Assembly: GCF_020687045.1 (NCBI RefSeq)
Contig: NZ_JAJEPW010000018.1
Location: forward strand, 1 to 54,640
Reading direction: 5' to 3'
Length of the DNA: 54,640 nt
Origin: Vescimonas cirricatena
GTDB lineage: Bacteria; Bacillota; Clostridia; Oscillospirales; Oscillospiraceae
Below the pieces are notes generated by a model. It was not told the origin of the DNA, searched no databases, and saw only the letters and a program-made list of their open reading frames with translations. Below are positions 39,745 through 47,916 of this stretch, in pieces. A program made the position numbers and the translations under genes. Every line of letters starts with the position of its first letter. Position 1 is the stretch's first letter.

Positions 39745-41334
39745 ATGGCTTATAAAGTGATAGACCTGTTTGCAGGGGCGGGAGGATTGAGTCTCGGATT
39801 TATGCAGACAGGAAAATTTGAAATTGTTGCAGCCGCAGAAAATAATCCCGGCGCACGAAAGACATACAAACGAAATCACAGATTGGCTCGCCTGTACCCG
39901 GATGTCCGTACAATTGATTACAAGGAATTAGAGGAATCGTGCGGCGAAATCGATGTGGTTATCGGCGGACCTCCCTGCCAAGGATTCTCGAATGCAAACC
40001 GTCAGCACACTACTATCATCAGCATGAACAACCGTCTGGTCAAGGAATATGTTCGTGCTGTTCGAGAGCTGAAGCCCAAAGCGTTTGTTATGGAAAATGT
40101 GGCTATGCTTAAATCCAACATCCATCGATTTATGGTAGAGGAAACAGATATCGATGATCCCGTTATCATGGGGTTGACTCTCTCTGAGGATAAAATTGAG
40201 TTACTGCCGAAAGGCATCAATTTCCCTAATGCGGTCAACTTTGCTAAAGATCCCTCCAACATTAAAACTTATCTGTGGGACGAAAAAGAGCTCAAAGCGA
40301 TTACTGTGTTATACCGCTTTCGTATCAACGAGCCCAAGTTTGCCAGCTCTGTGGAGCGCTATCGAAAGTACCTCACCAAACTGTTGGCAGATATCGCCGC
40401 GTCCACTGATGAAGATTGGGTGCGAACGCAGGAGCGCAAAATGGCACAAATGCTGCTCTCCTACATGAATGGAGACAAAGTTGAGTTTGATGCATTAATT
40501 CGTGCTATCGAAATACCTCTCTCTGTGCAGCGTATGTTGGGCAGGATGCAGGAGCTGTTGGACAATAACATCCATGTAACTGAATATCGTTCCGAAAATG
40601 GTACAGTTATTGCAGCAGTACAGTCTTATGCTGTTTTTGATTATGTTGATGGTGTTTTGTCTGCCGCACCATATAATTACGATATTACAGCGAAGGTCTA
40701 CAACGCTCTTGATTACGGCGCGCCGCAGAAGAGAGAACGTTTTATTATTGTCGGCACAAGAGGGGGAATTGTTTATGATCCTCCGAAGCCTGAGTTTACA
40801 AGTGATGCATTCCGCACTGTGCGAGACGCTATTGCAGACCTGCAGGATGTCCCTGCCGCAACAGAGGTTGATGCGCCCCCTGTTGAATTACCTCGTATGG
40901 ATAATCTAAGTGCTTTGGCTCAAGCTCTTCGCGGCAAGCTGCTGTATAACCATGTATCCACAGCAACCCGTGAGGTCGCACAAGCCCGTTTCGCGGCGTT
41001 AAAAGAAGGCGAGAATTTTCATGATCTGGGTGTGGAATTAAAGACTACATACAGTAATGCGGACAGAACACAAAACACCATTTATATGCGTTTGAAATAC
41101 AATGAGCCCTCTGGTACTGTTGTGAATGTAAGAAAATCTATGTGGGTGCATCCTGAGTTGGACAGAGCCATATCTATCCGAGAGGCTGCCCGCCTGCAGA
41201 CTTTCCCAGACACCTTTATTTTCGAGGGTTCTAAAGACTCACAGTATCAGCAGGTAGGAAACGCGGTTCCTCCAGTTTTGTCAAACGCAATTGCGCGAAG
41301 CCTGGTTAAAGCATTAGGTGCAGAAAAGGAATAA
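39745..41334 (+). CDS. dcm: DNA (cytosine-5) methyltransferase
   Basis: This 529-residue enzyme transfers a methyl group from S-adenosylmethionine to cytosine C5 in DNA. Motif I is DLFAGAGGLSLGF (residues 7-19), motif IV is GGPPCQGFSNANR (about 74-86, with the catalytic cysteine in PCQ), motif VI is MENV, motif VIII is QKRERFIIVGTR (about 328-339), and motif X is QVGNAVPPVLSNAIA near the C-terminus. An insertion of about 150 residues between motifs VI and VIII makes it longer than simple enzymes, and the target-recognition region lies after motif VIII. Its site cannot be read from sequence. It is codirectional with the XRE regulator; the GHKL operon converges on it. Confidence 0.95.
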   Translation: MAYKVIDLFAGAGGLSLGFMQTGKFEIVAAAENNPGARKTYKRNHRLARLYPDVRTIDYKELEESCGEIDVVIGGPPCQGFSNANRQHTTIISMNNRLVKEYVRAVRELKPKAFVMENVAMLKSNIHRFMVEETDIDDPVIMGLTLSEDKIELLPKGINFPNAVNFAKDPSNIKTYLWDEKELKAITVLYRFRINEPKFASSVERYRKYLTKLLADIAASTDEDWVRTQERKMAQMLLSYMNGDKVEFDALIRAIEIPLSVQRMLGRMQELLDNNIHVTEYRSENGTVIAAVQSYAVFDYVDGVLSAAPYNYDITAKVYNALDYGAPQKRERFIIVGTRGGIVYDPPKPEFTSDAFRTVRDAIADLQDVPAATEVDAPPVELPRMDNLSALAQALRGKLLYNHVSTATREVAQARFAALKEGENFHDLGVELKTTYSNADRTQNTIYMRLKYNEPSGTVVNVRKSMWVHPELDRAISIREAARLQTFPDTFIFEGSKDSQYQQVGNAVPPVLSNAIARSLVKALGAEKE

Positions 41335-41337
41335 GAG

Positions 41338-41375
41338 AAGGGTGACCTGAGCAGCTTGCTTGGGCCACCCTTTTT
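41338..41375. terminator. Terminator between dcm and the GHKL operon
   Basis: AAGGGTG...CACCCTTTTT, with inner AGC/GCT pairing, separates the convergent units. Confidence 0.75.
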
Positions 41376-41376
41376 G

Positions 41377-42111
41377 TCATTTAGCAAGTTCACGAGCCTT
41401 CGCCAAGGTCTTGTTGTAAATAGTATCGTAAGGCAGGCAGTCCAGAATATATGTACCACCCAATAGATTCAGATACTTTGACAGCTCTCCAACTGTATCG
41501 GTGTTGATATTCAATCCTTCAGTACGTGCAGTAAGGATAGCGCTTACAAACGCGCGAATAATGGTAGGACTATTGGAAGTGTTGCGTTCAATGATATGCA
41601 GCGCATGATCGGCGTTTTCACATACGAACTTTGTAAGTTCATACGGATCGGGACGCGAGTCATCATAAGTTAGTCTGCCGATCCACCATAGCCGTGCAAG
41701 AGCATTTCTGCTCAACGAACGTCGAGCACCAAATCCGAAGAAGTAGTGCGCCTTTATATCCTGTTTGGTACACTTTTTTGCTATTTTCCATCGGTACTGT
41801 GTGTACTCATAAAATGGGCCTAAACACATACCTGCCCACAAGCGTTCATCCGATGCCTGAGAGTCGGAAATGAAACTCAGTTTGCCGTAAACTTCCTGAA
41901 CATTGGCTGCATCCGTCAAATGTGCTTTGTCGACCGGCTGGGACATATCCAAATGAATATCCGGCATCGGATACTTGGTATTGAGGAATGGGGAGTGTCC
42001 CAATTCCTCTTCGATCCATGCATTGGAGGGCAGAGCGAACTTGCTGACATACTGATCTAAGTTTTCTTTTATGGCGTTCAGATCATCCCAGCTTATAAAT
42101 TGCAGATTCAT
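41377..42111 (-). CDS. DUF6339-like protein, last gene of the GHKL operon
   Basis: The 244-residue soluble protein resembles, from memory, the DUF6339 family found beside restriction-type genes. It has DRLWAGMCLGPFYEYTQY-like aromatic segments (DERLWAGMCLGPFYEYTQYR, then AHYFFGFGARRSLSRNALARLWWIGRLTYD), followed by a helical C-terminal half. No nuclease or ATPase motif is evident. It overlaps the preceding gene by four bases (ATGA), so it is coupled to it. I cannot assign a function. Confidence 0.6.
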   Translation of the reverse strand: MNLQFISWDDLNAIKENLDQYVSKFALPSNAWIEEELGHSPFLNTKYPMPDIHLDMSQPVDKAHLTDAANVQEVYGKLSFISDSQASDERLWAGMCLGPFYEYTQYRWKIAKKCTKQDIKAHYFFGFGARRSLSRNALARLWWIGRLTYDDSRPDPYELTKFVCENADHALHIIERNTSNSPTIIRAFVSAILTARTEGLNINTDTVGELSKYLNLLGGTYILDCLPYDTIYNKTLAKARELAK

Positions 42112-42992
42112 TCGTCATCCCCTCCTATTGTTCCAAAGCCTTCACAGAGAACCTTGAATGCTTCGGCAAGCGGATCATTAATCAAGCGCTGTGCCAGCAC
42201 CACCATATTCTGCTGATTAAAATCATCGCTCTCAATATCTACATCGAATTTTGTCAGCAAAGATTTGCGCACAGTTCTATACCAGCCACATTCGGATAAC
42301 TCCTCACGTTCCTCTATGCTTCTGCATTTCAATTCCTCCAGCGCATATGTAAGAGCCGGAATAATTGTAATCGCATTCAAAACAGGCTGTGTGATCGGAG
42401 CCTTGGCAAGCTGCTTATAACTGTAGTAGTCGTTCAGCGGCAGTTTAACAACGATTTTCTGACCATCAATACCCACAATCATGTGTGTTACTAATGGGTC
42501 TGCGTTTCGAATGATACTGAAAACAGACGGAGTGTTTGCCAAATCTTCTATTTCTTTAGTGATGGTTGCATTGACCTGCTTTCCAACCGCTAAGACGCAG
42601 CCGGCTTCAATCTCAAAGGTCGCTCCACTATAGTCATCATGAAATCCTGGATTACTATACCCAGCAATATCCTGAGTCGCAACGATAAACGGACATATCT
42701 GCAGTTTACCGCATATTTTCTTATCGGAAAGCACACGGCTTTCCGATACCTTCTCAGTAGTCACGACTTCACGGAAACCAGTCTGAGCGCATTCCAGGTG
42801 ATATACATACTGGGCCTGTCCATCCTGAATCAGCTTTTTCAGCCCCACGTTGGTAAGAGAGGCCATAAAGTCGATACGGATGTTATAGCCATCTTTCTGC
42901 AAATCAATAGTAGTATCAAAACTACCGTCTTTGTAATCATCAGAATAATATGCCAAGACGGGGTAAGGATACAGTTTATACCTTATTTCCAC
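42108..42992 (-). CDS. Unknown protein of the GHKL operon
   Basis: I do not recognise this 294-residue protein. The first half is rich in short beta-like stretches (YNIRIDFMASLT; YVYHLECAQTGFREVV; ICGKLQICPFIVATQDI; ATFEIEAGCVLAVGKQVNATI), the second is helical (PVLNAITIIPALTYALEELK). No signal peptide, span or nuclease motif is evident. It overlaps the GHKL gene by 17 bases upstream and the DUF6339-like gene by four bases downstream, so the three proteins are very likely made in fixed proportion and may form a complex (inference). Confidence 0.6.
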   Translation of the reverse strand: MEIRYKLYPYPVLAYYSDDYKDGSFDTTIDLQKDGYNIRIDFMASLTNVGLKKLIQDGQAQYVYHLECAQTGFREVVTTEKVSESRVLSDKKICGKLQICPFIVATQDIAGYSNPGFHDDYSGATFEIEAGCVLAVGKQVNATITKEIEDLANTPSVFSIIRNADPLVTHMIVGIDGQKIVVKLPLNDYYSYKQLAKAPITQPVLNAITIIPALTYALEELKCRSIEEREELSECGWYRTVRKSLLTKFDVDIESDDFNQQNMVVLAQRLINDPLAEAFKVLCEGFGTIGGDDE

Positions 42993-44883
42993 ACGCCTTC
43001 ACCTCCATCGAACAGTAGTCATGGAAATTAATCTTTATAGACAGTTTCACAGGAACATTTTCGGTAAAGGTTAATCCGCTGATTTTATTTCCACTCACTG
43101 TCAGTTCAGCACCATCTGCGGCTGCAGAAATAAGTGTTGCATCGTAGTTCTGGGATTCTGCAGACATGAAAAGGCTGATAATCCCGTCTGTTGCAGATAC
43201 ATTGGGAACAAAAGTGACGGTATACTCACCCTGACTCTTGTTCGTACACATAACGCGCGACTTTACTGCAGACACTGCGGCCAAGCTCTTGCGGTGTTCG
43301 ATAGGCTTATCACCCTTTCCTCCACCTTCGCCGCTTCCACCGCCACCTCCGCCATTGCCTCCGGTGGAGTTGCCTTCGCGGCTGCCTTCACCGGGGATAT
43401 CATCTGCGATAATATCTCCATTGGGGTCATCTACCTCAGTAGTACCTGTTCCAGCCTGACTCATACTGCCTGGCTTGGGACTGCGGGACACAGTCTTTGT
43501 TTCAATCGCTTGTATGGTGTCATTGATGTTTTCGCCTTTATCTTCAGGTTTCGGTTGTGCTGGATCTTGTTCAGCAGCGAGATACTCACCAACAGAAGGG
43601 TCAAGTGCTTCTTCGCCATCATCATTTTTCAGCTCATCCAGACAGGCTTTGATAAACTTGGTAAGGGCAGACAGGACGCCCTTAGCCTCGGACTTATTTT
43701 CAGCACGCTCAATTTCCCATTTTGTGTGCTGAGGATTCTCCAGCGTTCTGAGATATTCATTGAGTTTGTCACCTTCAATATATAACACTCCGGCAAAGGG
43801 AATTAGTCCGTTGATGTTTCCTTTATCCATAATTTTCATACCCGTGCGGCGAACCATCGCCACTCTTCTGTGAAAATCAGGCTGTATCATGAGTCGAAGC
43901 GTTACCTTGCCCATTGTACCGATGTCTTTGGTGTATGTAGGCGATTTTTGCTCGTCGGCAGTAAGAACCTGATAGTACTCGTCGGCATATTCAGAAAAAT
44001 ATGCTTTGTGGGATGTAACCAGTTCTGGCAGGGTCTCCTTACTGATAACGATATCTTCGACCTCAACAATAAGTTCCTCAGCATACACAGCATACAAAAA
44101 GCCGTCAAGGACAGATGCTACCATGTCATGCTTCCAATCCTTGCTGCCATTGAAGCCTAAGACAAAGATGTCTGTGCCGCTCTTTCCTGCCTCACGGCTA
44201 TAGGAAGGGTCAATGGATATTTGTTGCTTCACGGGAGCGTTTTTATCTGCTCCGTAAAATCCCGTCCCCTGCGTGGTCTCACCTTTCTTGTCTTTAAAGC
44301 TGGTGAGACGGGCCACGCCCTGGTACGCAGCGACTCCCTCACTATCCAACGTACTGTAGAAAACAGTTCTAAAAACGGAGCAGGCATAAGGAGCAAATTT
44401 GCCGATGCCAAAAGAGCCTCCATGAGAGCCGCTTTTGTCAGAGGCACCCTGAGACTTAGTAAGGTTGCACCAAGGAGAATTGTATTCTTCATCAGAGCCA
44501 AGGAGTCCTGTGGTGTTGGTATCGCTGATTCTTAAACAGGTGATCTTAGGCTGTTTCGCTAATTTAAGAGCAGACTGGAAAAAGCTCTTTGCTTTAGTAG
44601 ATTTCTGCTTAGACCAGTATTCCAGCGACTTGGAAAATGCATCTTCCAAGTCATCAAAGCCCGGAATTGCAGACGGCGCAATCTCAAATGTGCGAAAAAC
44701 AATACGAGTAGGTTCACCATTCTTCAGATTTGCATCGATGGAATTCTGGCAAATCTCACGCGCCAAAGACTTAATTGGGGTGCCATTAAAAGTTTCAACG
44801 CCAGAATCTGCGATGCCAAAAATTTGACCATGGTTGTTAGAAGGAAAATTCCAAGCGTATCTGCGAAGAGAGAATAGAGCCAT
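42976..44883 (-). CDS. GHKL-type ATPase (paraMORC-like) of a putative defence operon
   Basis: The 635-residue protein has an ATP-binding domain of the Hsp90/MutL/histidine-kinase class at its N-terminus: the N-box AREICQNSIDANLKNG (about residues 40-56), a G1-like ISDTNTTGL (about 120) and a glycine-rich lid SGSHGGSFGIGKFAPYA (about 150). A transducer-like region follows (TLRLMIQPDFHRRVAMVRRTGMKIMD). Around residues 470-540 is an acidic, glycine-rich linker (GGNGGGGGGSGEGGGKGDKP), then a beta-rich C-terminal domain of about 100 residues. Related paraMORC/MutL-like ATPases occur in operons with C5 methyltransferases and restriction enzymes. Its partners here differ from the helicase and Z1 genes usually reported. 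It follows the small charged gene by 15 bases. Confidence 0.75.
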   Translation of the reverse strand: MALFSLRRYAWNFPSNNHGQIFGIADSGVETFNGTPIKSLAREICQNSIDANLKNGEPTRIVFRTFEIAPSAIPGFDDLEDAFSKSLEYWSKQKSTKAKSFFQSALKLAKQPKITCLRISDTNTTGLLGSDEEYNSPWCNLTKSQGASDKSGSHGGSFGIGKFAPYACSVFRTVFYSTLDSEGVAAYQGVARLTSFKDKKGETTQGTGFYGADKNAPVKQQISIDPSYSREAGKSGTDIFVLGFNGSKDWKHDMVASVLDGFLYAVYAEELIVEVEDIVISKETLPELVTSHKAYFSEYADEYYQVLTADEQKSPTYTKDIGTMGKVTLRLMIQPDFHRRVAMVRRTGMKIMDKGNINGLIPFAGVLYIEGDKLNEYLRTLENPQHTKWEIERAENKSEAKGVLSALTKFIKACLDELKNDDGEEALDPSVGEYLAAEQDPAQPKPEDKGENINDTIQAIETKTVSRSPKPGSMSQAGTGTTEVDDPNGDIIADDIPGEGSREGNSTGGNGGGGGGSGEGGGKGDKPIEHRKSLAAVSAVKSRVMCTNKSQGEYTVTFVPNVSATDGIISLFMSAESQNYDATLISAAADGAELTVSGNKISGLTFTENVPVKLSIKINFHDYCSMEVKACGNKV

Positions 44884-44898
44884 TTAAGAACACCATCC

Positions 44899-45135
44899 TT
44901 ACTTTAATGTGAACCTGGAGGTTCTGCTGCTTTCGACCTTCTGGTATTTTTTCTTCGCCTCACGAAGTTCAGTTTCGATGGCAGAGAAAATCTGATCGAC
45001 ATCCTGCTGAGTATACTCATAGGTGTTGGTGTTTGCACAGTTCCCCAGCAATTGAATCATATCGATGATTTTGTTTGTTCTGGCTTCTGCCAGCCGAACA
45101 AATCTATCACGCTTGGATTCTGGTTTTTTCCCCAT
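44899..45135 (-). CDS. Small charged protein heading the GHKL operon
   Basis: The 78-residue protein begins MGKKPESKRDRFVRLAEARTNKIIDMIQLLGNCANTNTYEYTQQDVDQIFSAIETELREAKKKY. It is helical, strongly basic at the start and charged throughout. From memory this short family is common in clostridial mobile elements and has no assigned function; it could bind DNA or act as an adaptor. I use ATG 45135, nine bases after AAGGAG. It is the first gene behind a consensus promoter. Confidence 0.7.
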   Translation of the reverse strand: MGKKPESKRDRFVRLAEARTNKIIDMIQLLGNCANTNTYEYTQQDVDQIFSAIETELREAKKKYQKVESSRTSRFTLK

Positions 45136-45166
45136 AATAACCGCTCCTTTGACTTGTTTTGATTTT

Positions 45167-45195
45167 ATTATATAGAGTGGATTCATTTGTGTCAA
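45167..45195 (-). promoter_or_regulatory. Consensus promoter of the GHKL operon
   Basis: On the minus strand it is TTGACA, exactly 17 bases, then TATAAT: a perfect sigma-A match, 31 bases before the first gene. Strong constitutive expression, or repression by a regulator, is expected. Confidence 0.9.
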
Positions 45196-45423
45196 CACAT
45201 TCTTTATATATTTTTTGTATTTTTTAAATATTGTTCGTCATTTTTTGTTTCTGCTATTTGCAAGAGATAAAATATGCTGTCTACATAATGGTATTTTGAA
45301 ATTGTCCTGTGTGTATTCATCGTTATCGCCATTTAAAGACTTTGTGAGAGCGTTTCATGCCGCTCCCACGACTATATCCTTGTTGATCAAGCTGATCGAC
45401 TGTCGTTCCTTTCATGTTTACGC

Positions 45424-45486
45424 TTATCGTCGATTTTTGTCGCCGACATTTATCACCGATTTTTTATCGCCGATTTTTCAAATCGG
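45424..45486. repeat. Tandem TTTATCG repeats, right of the defence block
   Basis: Units TTATCGTCGAT (45424), TTTTGTCGCCGAC (45435), ATTTATCACCGAT (45448), TTTTTATCGCCGAT (45461) and TTTTCAAATCGG (45475) repeat at 11-14 bases. The 385-base gap 45136-45520 otherwise holds the operon promoter and no gene I can support. Confidence 0.72.
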
Positions 45487-45520
45487 TTGTTTCATTGTTT
45501 ATGCGGCGCAGTTTTTGAGG

Positions 45521-45994
45521 TCAGCCCATGATGCCGATTTTGTTGCCGTTTTCGTAAATGTCCGCGCCGTATTCGCAGTGATTTGGCCCTTGGTATTCCA
45601 GCCAGCCGAAGCCCTCCACATAAACCATATCGCCGGGTTGCAGGTCAGTGACCGTCTGCGCCGGGGCGGGTACGGGAGTAGGTTCCGGAACGTGCTCCGA
45701 TTCAGCCGTTGGTTGTGTGTTGGGAGCTGCAGACGCTTTCGCCGGTACAAACTCCGGCTCATTGGTGGTTTCACAGGGAGGCTCCGGCTGTGGAGTCGCA
45801 GCCTTTTCTTTCTCTGGTGGCAAATCGATTTCTGTTTCTAATTTGGCCTCTGCGACAATCGGCTCTGGGGCGCTTACGGCGGGTGTTTGGGGCGGCGCGG
45901 GTGTTTCCCCGACCGTTTCGGTCTGCGGCCACATGGCGGCGCACAGGGCCAGACAGGCGGTGATTGCTGCGACGATGATGATTCTATTTTTCAT
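45521..45994 (-). CDS. Secreted proline-rich protein (DUF6550-like)
   Basis: The 157-residue protein has a signal peptide or single anchor (KNRIIIVAAITACLALCAAMWP, residues 2-23), a long Pro/Glu/Ala/Thr linker, and a conserved end DLQPGDMVYVEGFGWLEYQGPNHCEYGADIYENGNKIGIMG. The terminal motif is the part I associate with DUF6550, seen next to integrases in clostridial mobile elements; the function is unknown. It lies 69 bases downstream of the recombinase pair on the same strand. The ATG follows AGGAGGAA. Confidence 0.68.
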   Translation of the reverse strand: MKNRIIIVAAITACLALCAAMWPQTETVGETPAPPQTPAVSAPEPIVAEAKLETEIDLPPEKEKAATPQPEPPCETTNEPEFVPAKASAAPNTQPTAESEHVPEPTPVPAPAQTVTDLQPGDMVYVEGFGWLEYQGPNHCEYGADIYENGNKIGIMG

Positions 45995-46063
45995 TTTGGT
46001 TCCTCCTCTTTGGATGTAAAATGATTGAGTTCTGTGGACAACTCACCTTTTGCGGAATAGCTA

Positions 46064-47020
46064 TCAGAGCTTCAGAAGATTATCCAGAATATTTGCCGCC
46101 TGTTGCAGTTCGCTCTGGGTGGTCTCGTTTGGCAAATCCTCATTTTGTACCTTGTGGGGCAGATAGGGTCCATAGTTCTGCCGGGTGATCGTCGGTCGGT
46201 AGTGACCCAGCATCTGCGCCAACTCCTTGGCATCCATGCCGTTCTTTAGAGCGAGGATGGCGCAGGTATGACGGAGATCCACATACCGAATGTGGTCGAT
46301 GCCCGCTTCCTTGATGATCTCATTGTGCATCCGGCGCACCATCTGCGGCGAGTAAGGTTTCAGCGTAGCCGGGTGCATAAACATGAGCGGACTGCTTGGG
46401 TGCTTGCTGTGCTCCATGATGAGAAGGTCGACCACCTCCGGGGTCAGCCTTATTGACCTCGTCTGACTGCCGTACTCCACCAGCTCTCGCCGTACCACGG
46501 CACGGTTTTCTGCGATGGTCAGCGTCCGCTTTTCGATATCAAGGTCGCTCCATTTCAGGGCGATTAGCTCGCCTTGGCGTAGGCCTGTCGTCAGCGCCAG
46601 CATGAACATGGGGAGGTAGCCCAGCCGCTCGGCGGCGTCCAGATAGTCCTCCATTTCCAGAGGCGTCATGATATTCGCTTTCACCGTTGTGGACTTGCGG
46701 TAGCGGAATGCCTTGGCGGGATTCTCTGTCAGGAGACCGTCCCGTATGGCTTGATCCAAGCATTGCTGCAGCAGGCGGTGGATGTGCCGCATGGTTTCTT
46801 CTCCCAAGCCAGAGCTGCCGGGTCGATGATTGCCGAAGTGCTTCCGTTCCTCCAGAAATTCTCCAACCCTCTCCGATGTCAATTCAGAGAGGAGCACATC
46901 TCCTAAACCGGGGAGAATGTGGTTTTTGAACACATAGTTGTGTGCCGCATAGGTGGTCGGCCTGCTTTGGTGCCTGTCGTAGGTTTCCTGCCAGAAGAGG
47001 ATGTATTCCCGAAGCGTCAT
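46064..47020 (-). CDS. Tyrosine recombinase, complete member of a pair
   Basis: This 318-residue recombinase has a core-binding domain (TLREYILFWQETYDRHQSRPTTYAAHNYVFKNHILPGLGDVLLSELTSERV). Its catalytic domain has the first arginine in LTTGLRQGELIALKWSD, box II YVDLRHTCAIL (the usual first histidine replaced by Asp after Val), GHYRPT, and the tyrosine in RQNYGPY. It lacks the N-terminal arm domain seen in the integrase at 32601. ATG 47020 follows GGAGGTGGG and overlaps the upstream gene by four bases. Confidence 0.86.
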   Translation of the reverse strand: MTLREYILFWQETYDRHQSRPTTYAAHNYVFKNHILPGLGDVLLSELTSERVGEFLEERKHFGNHRPGSSGLGEETMRHIHRLLQQCLDQAIRDGLLTENPAKAFRYRKSTTVKANIMTPLEMEDYLDAAERLGYLPMFMLALTTGLRQGELIALKWSDLDIEKRTLTIAENRAVVRRELVEYGSQTRSIRLTPEVVDLLIMEHSKHPSSPLMFMHPATLKPYSPQMVRRMHNEIIKEAGIDHIRYVDLRHTCAILALKNGMDAKELAQMLGHYRPTITRQNYGPYLPHKVQNEDLPNETTQSELQQAANILDNLLKL

Positions 47021-47730
47021 ATTCCCACCTCCATACACTGGCGCTGCAGATCACGAAAGACCACCCGTGGGAGTCTGGCCTGTTTGAGTATTTTCTTGTG
47101 CAGATAGTAGAACTCGTGGAGCTTGTACGGCGCTTCGGTTTTTGGATTGAGAAACACATAGGACGAGGCCGTTTCCGGTATCTGCTTCAGCAGATGCGCC
47201 GCTTTGGCGTTAAGCGTCAGCAACCGCTGGCCTTTAAGGATGTACCTGTAGCGGACATAAAAATCGGCCCACGACAAGGTGATCAGTTCACATTGCCGCA
47301 GGCCGCTTGATAGTCCTGTATAGATGATGGGAAGTACGCCGAGCTGCTCCGCTGCGTTCAGGTAACGCTGGAGCTGCCCCTGACGCAAAGGGGCGGACTT
47401 GTATTCCTCCGCCTGCGGTTCTGGGCAGAGCCGCACCGGGTTGTATGGAATGAGCTGTTCCTGTGCCGCTTGATCCATGCACCGGCGCAGGAGCAGGTGG
47501 ACGCACCACACACTTCTGGCACTGAGTCCCCGGCTCTGCAGGACATCGTAGAAACCCGTGACCGTCTGCTCTGTCAGGTCGGAGAGTGCTACATTTCCGA
47601 TGTTGGGTAGGATGTGGCCGTAAATCAGATTGCGGTACCCGCCCTCGGTGTTGCCGTTCCACTTGGGGCGGTTGGCGATGAACCACTGGCCGCACCACTG
47701 CCCGACTGTCAGGGTATTTTCTTTCTGCAT
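47017..47730 (-). CDS. C-terminally truncated tyrosine recombinase
   Basis: The 237-residue protein shares the layout of its downstream neighbour: a core-binding domain (TVGQWCGQWFIANRPKWNGNTEGGYRNLIYGHILPNIG), then the first catalytic arginine in GLSSGLRQCELITLSWAD. It stops at VVFRDLQRQCMEVGI, where box II (HxLRH) should be. The second arginine, the histidine and the nucleophilic tyrosine are missing, so it cannot cut DNA alone. It may bind att DNA as a partner of the complete recombinase, with which it overlaps by four bases, or be decaying. ATG 47730 follows AGGAGGCG. Confidence 0.78.
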   Translation of the reverse strand: MQKENTLTVGQWCGQWFIANRPKWNGNTEGGYRNLIYGHILPNIGNVALSDLTEQTVTGFYDVLQSRGLSARSVWCVHLLLRRCMDQAAQEQLIPYNPVRLCPEPQAEEYKSAPLRQGQLQRYLNAAEQLGVLPIIYTGLSSGLRQCELITLSWADFYVRYRYILKGQRLLTLNAKAAHLLKQIPETASSYVFLNPKTEAPYKLHEFYYLHKKILKQARLPRVVFRDLQRQCMEVGI

Positions 47731-47820
47731 ATCGTCGCCTCCTTTTGGCAAACGAACAATATCACAGAAAGCAGGAAATAGCTACTGAAAAGAACGGCAT
47801 ATCTTCGGGAAAATAACTGT

Positions 47821-47884
47821 TCCGAATAACGCCGGTATTATTCGGAATAATATAGTTGATTTTATTCGGAGAAACGGTTATAAT
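47821..47884 (+). promoter_or_regulatory. Promoter with three TTATTCGGA-type operator sites
   Basis: The promoter is TTGATT (47856), 17 bases, TATAAT (47879-47884). TCCGAATAA (47821-47829), TTATTCGGA (47838-47846) and TTATTCGGA (47862-47870) surround it, the third inside the spacer. The protein made 33 bases downstream begins with a helix-turn-helix, so self-repression is plausible (inference). Confidence 0.7.
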
Positions 47885-47916
47885 ATTCTTAGAAACTGTA
47901 CTGGAGGTGTTCCAAT

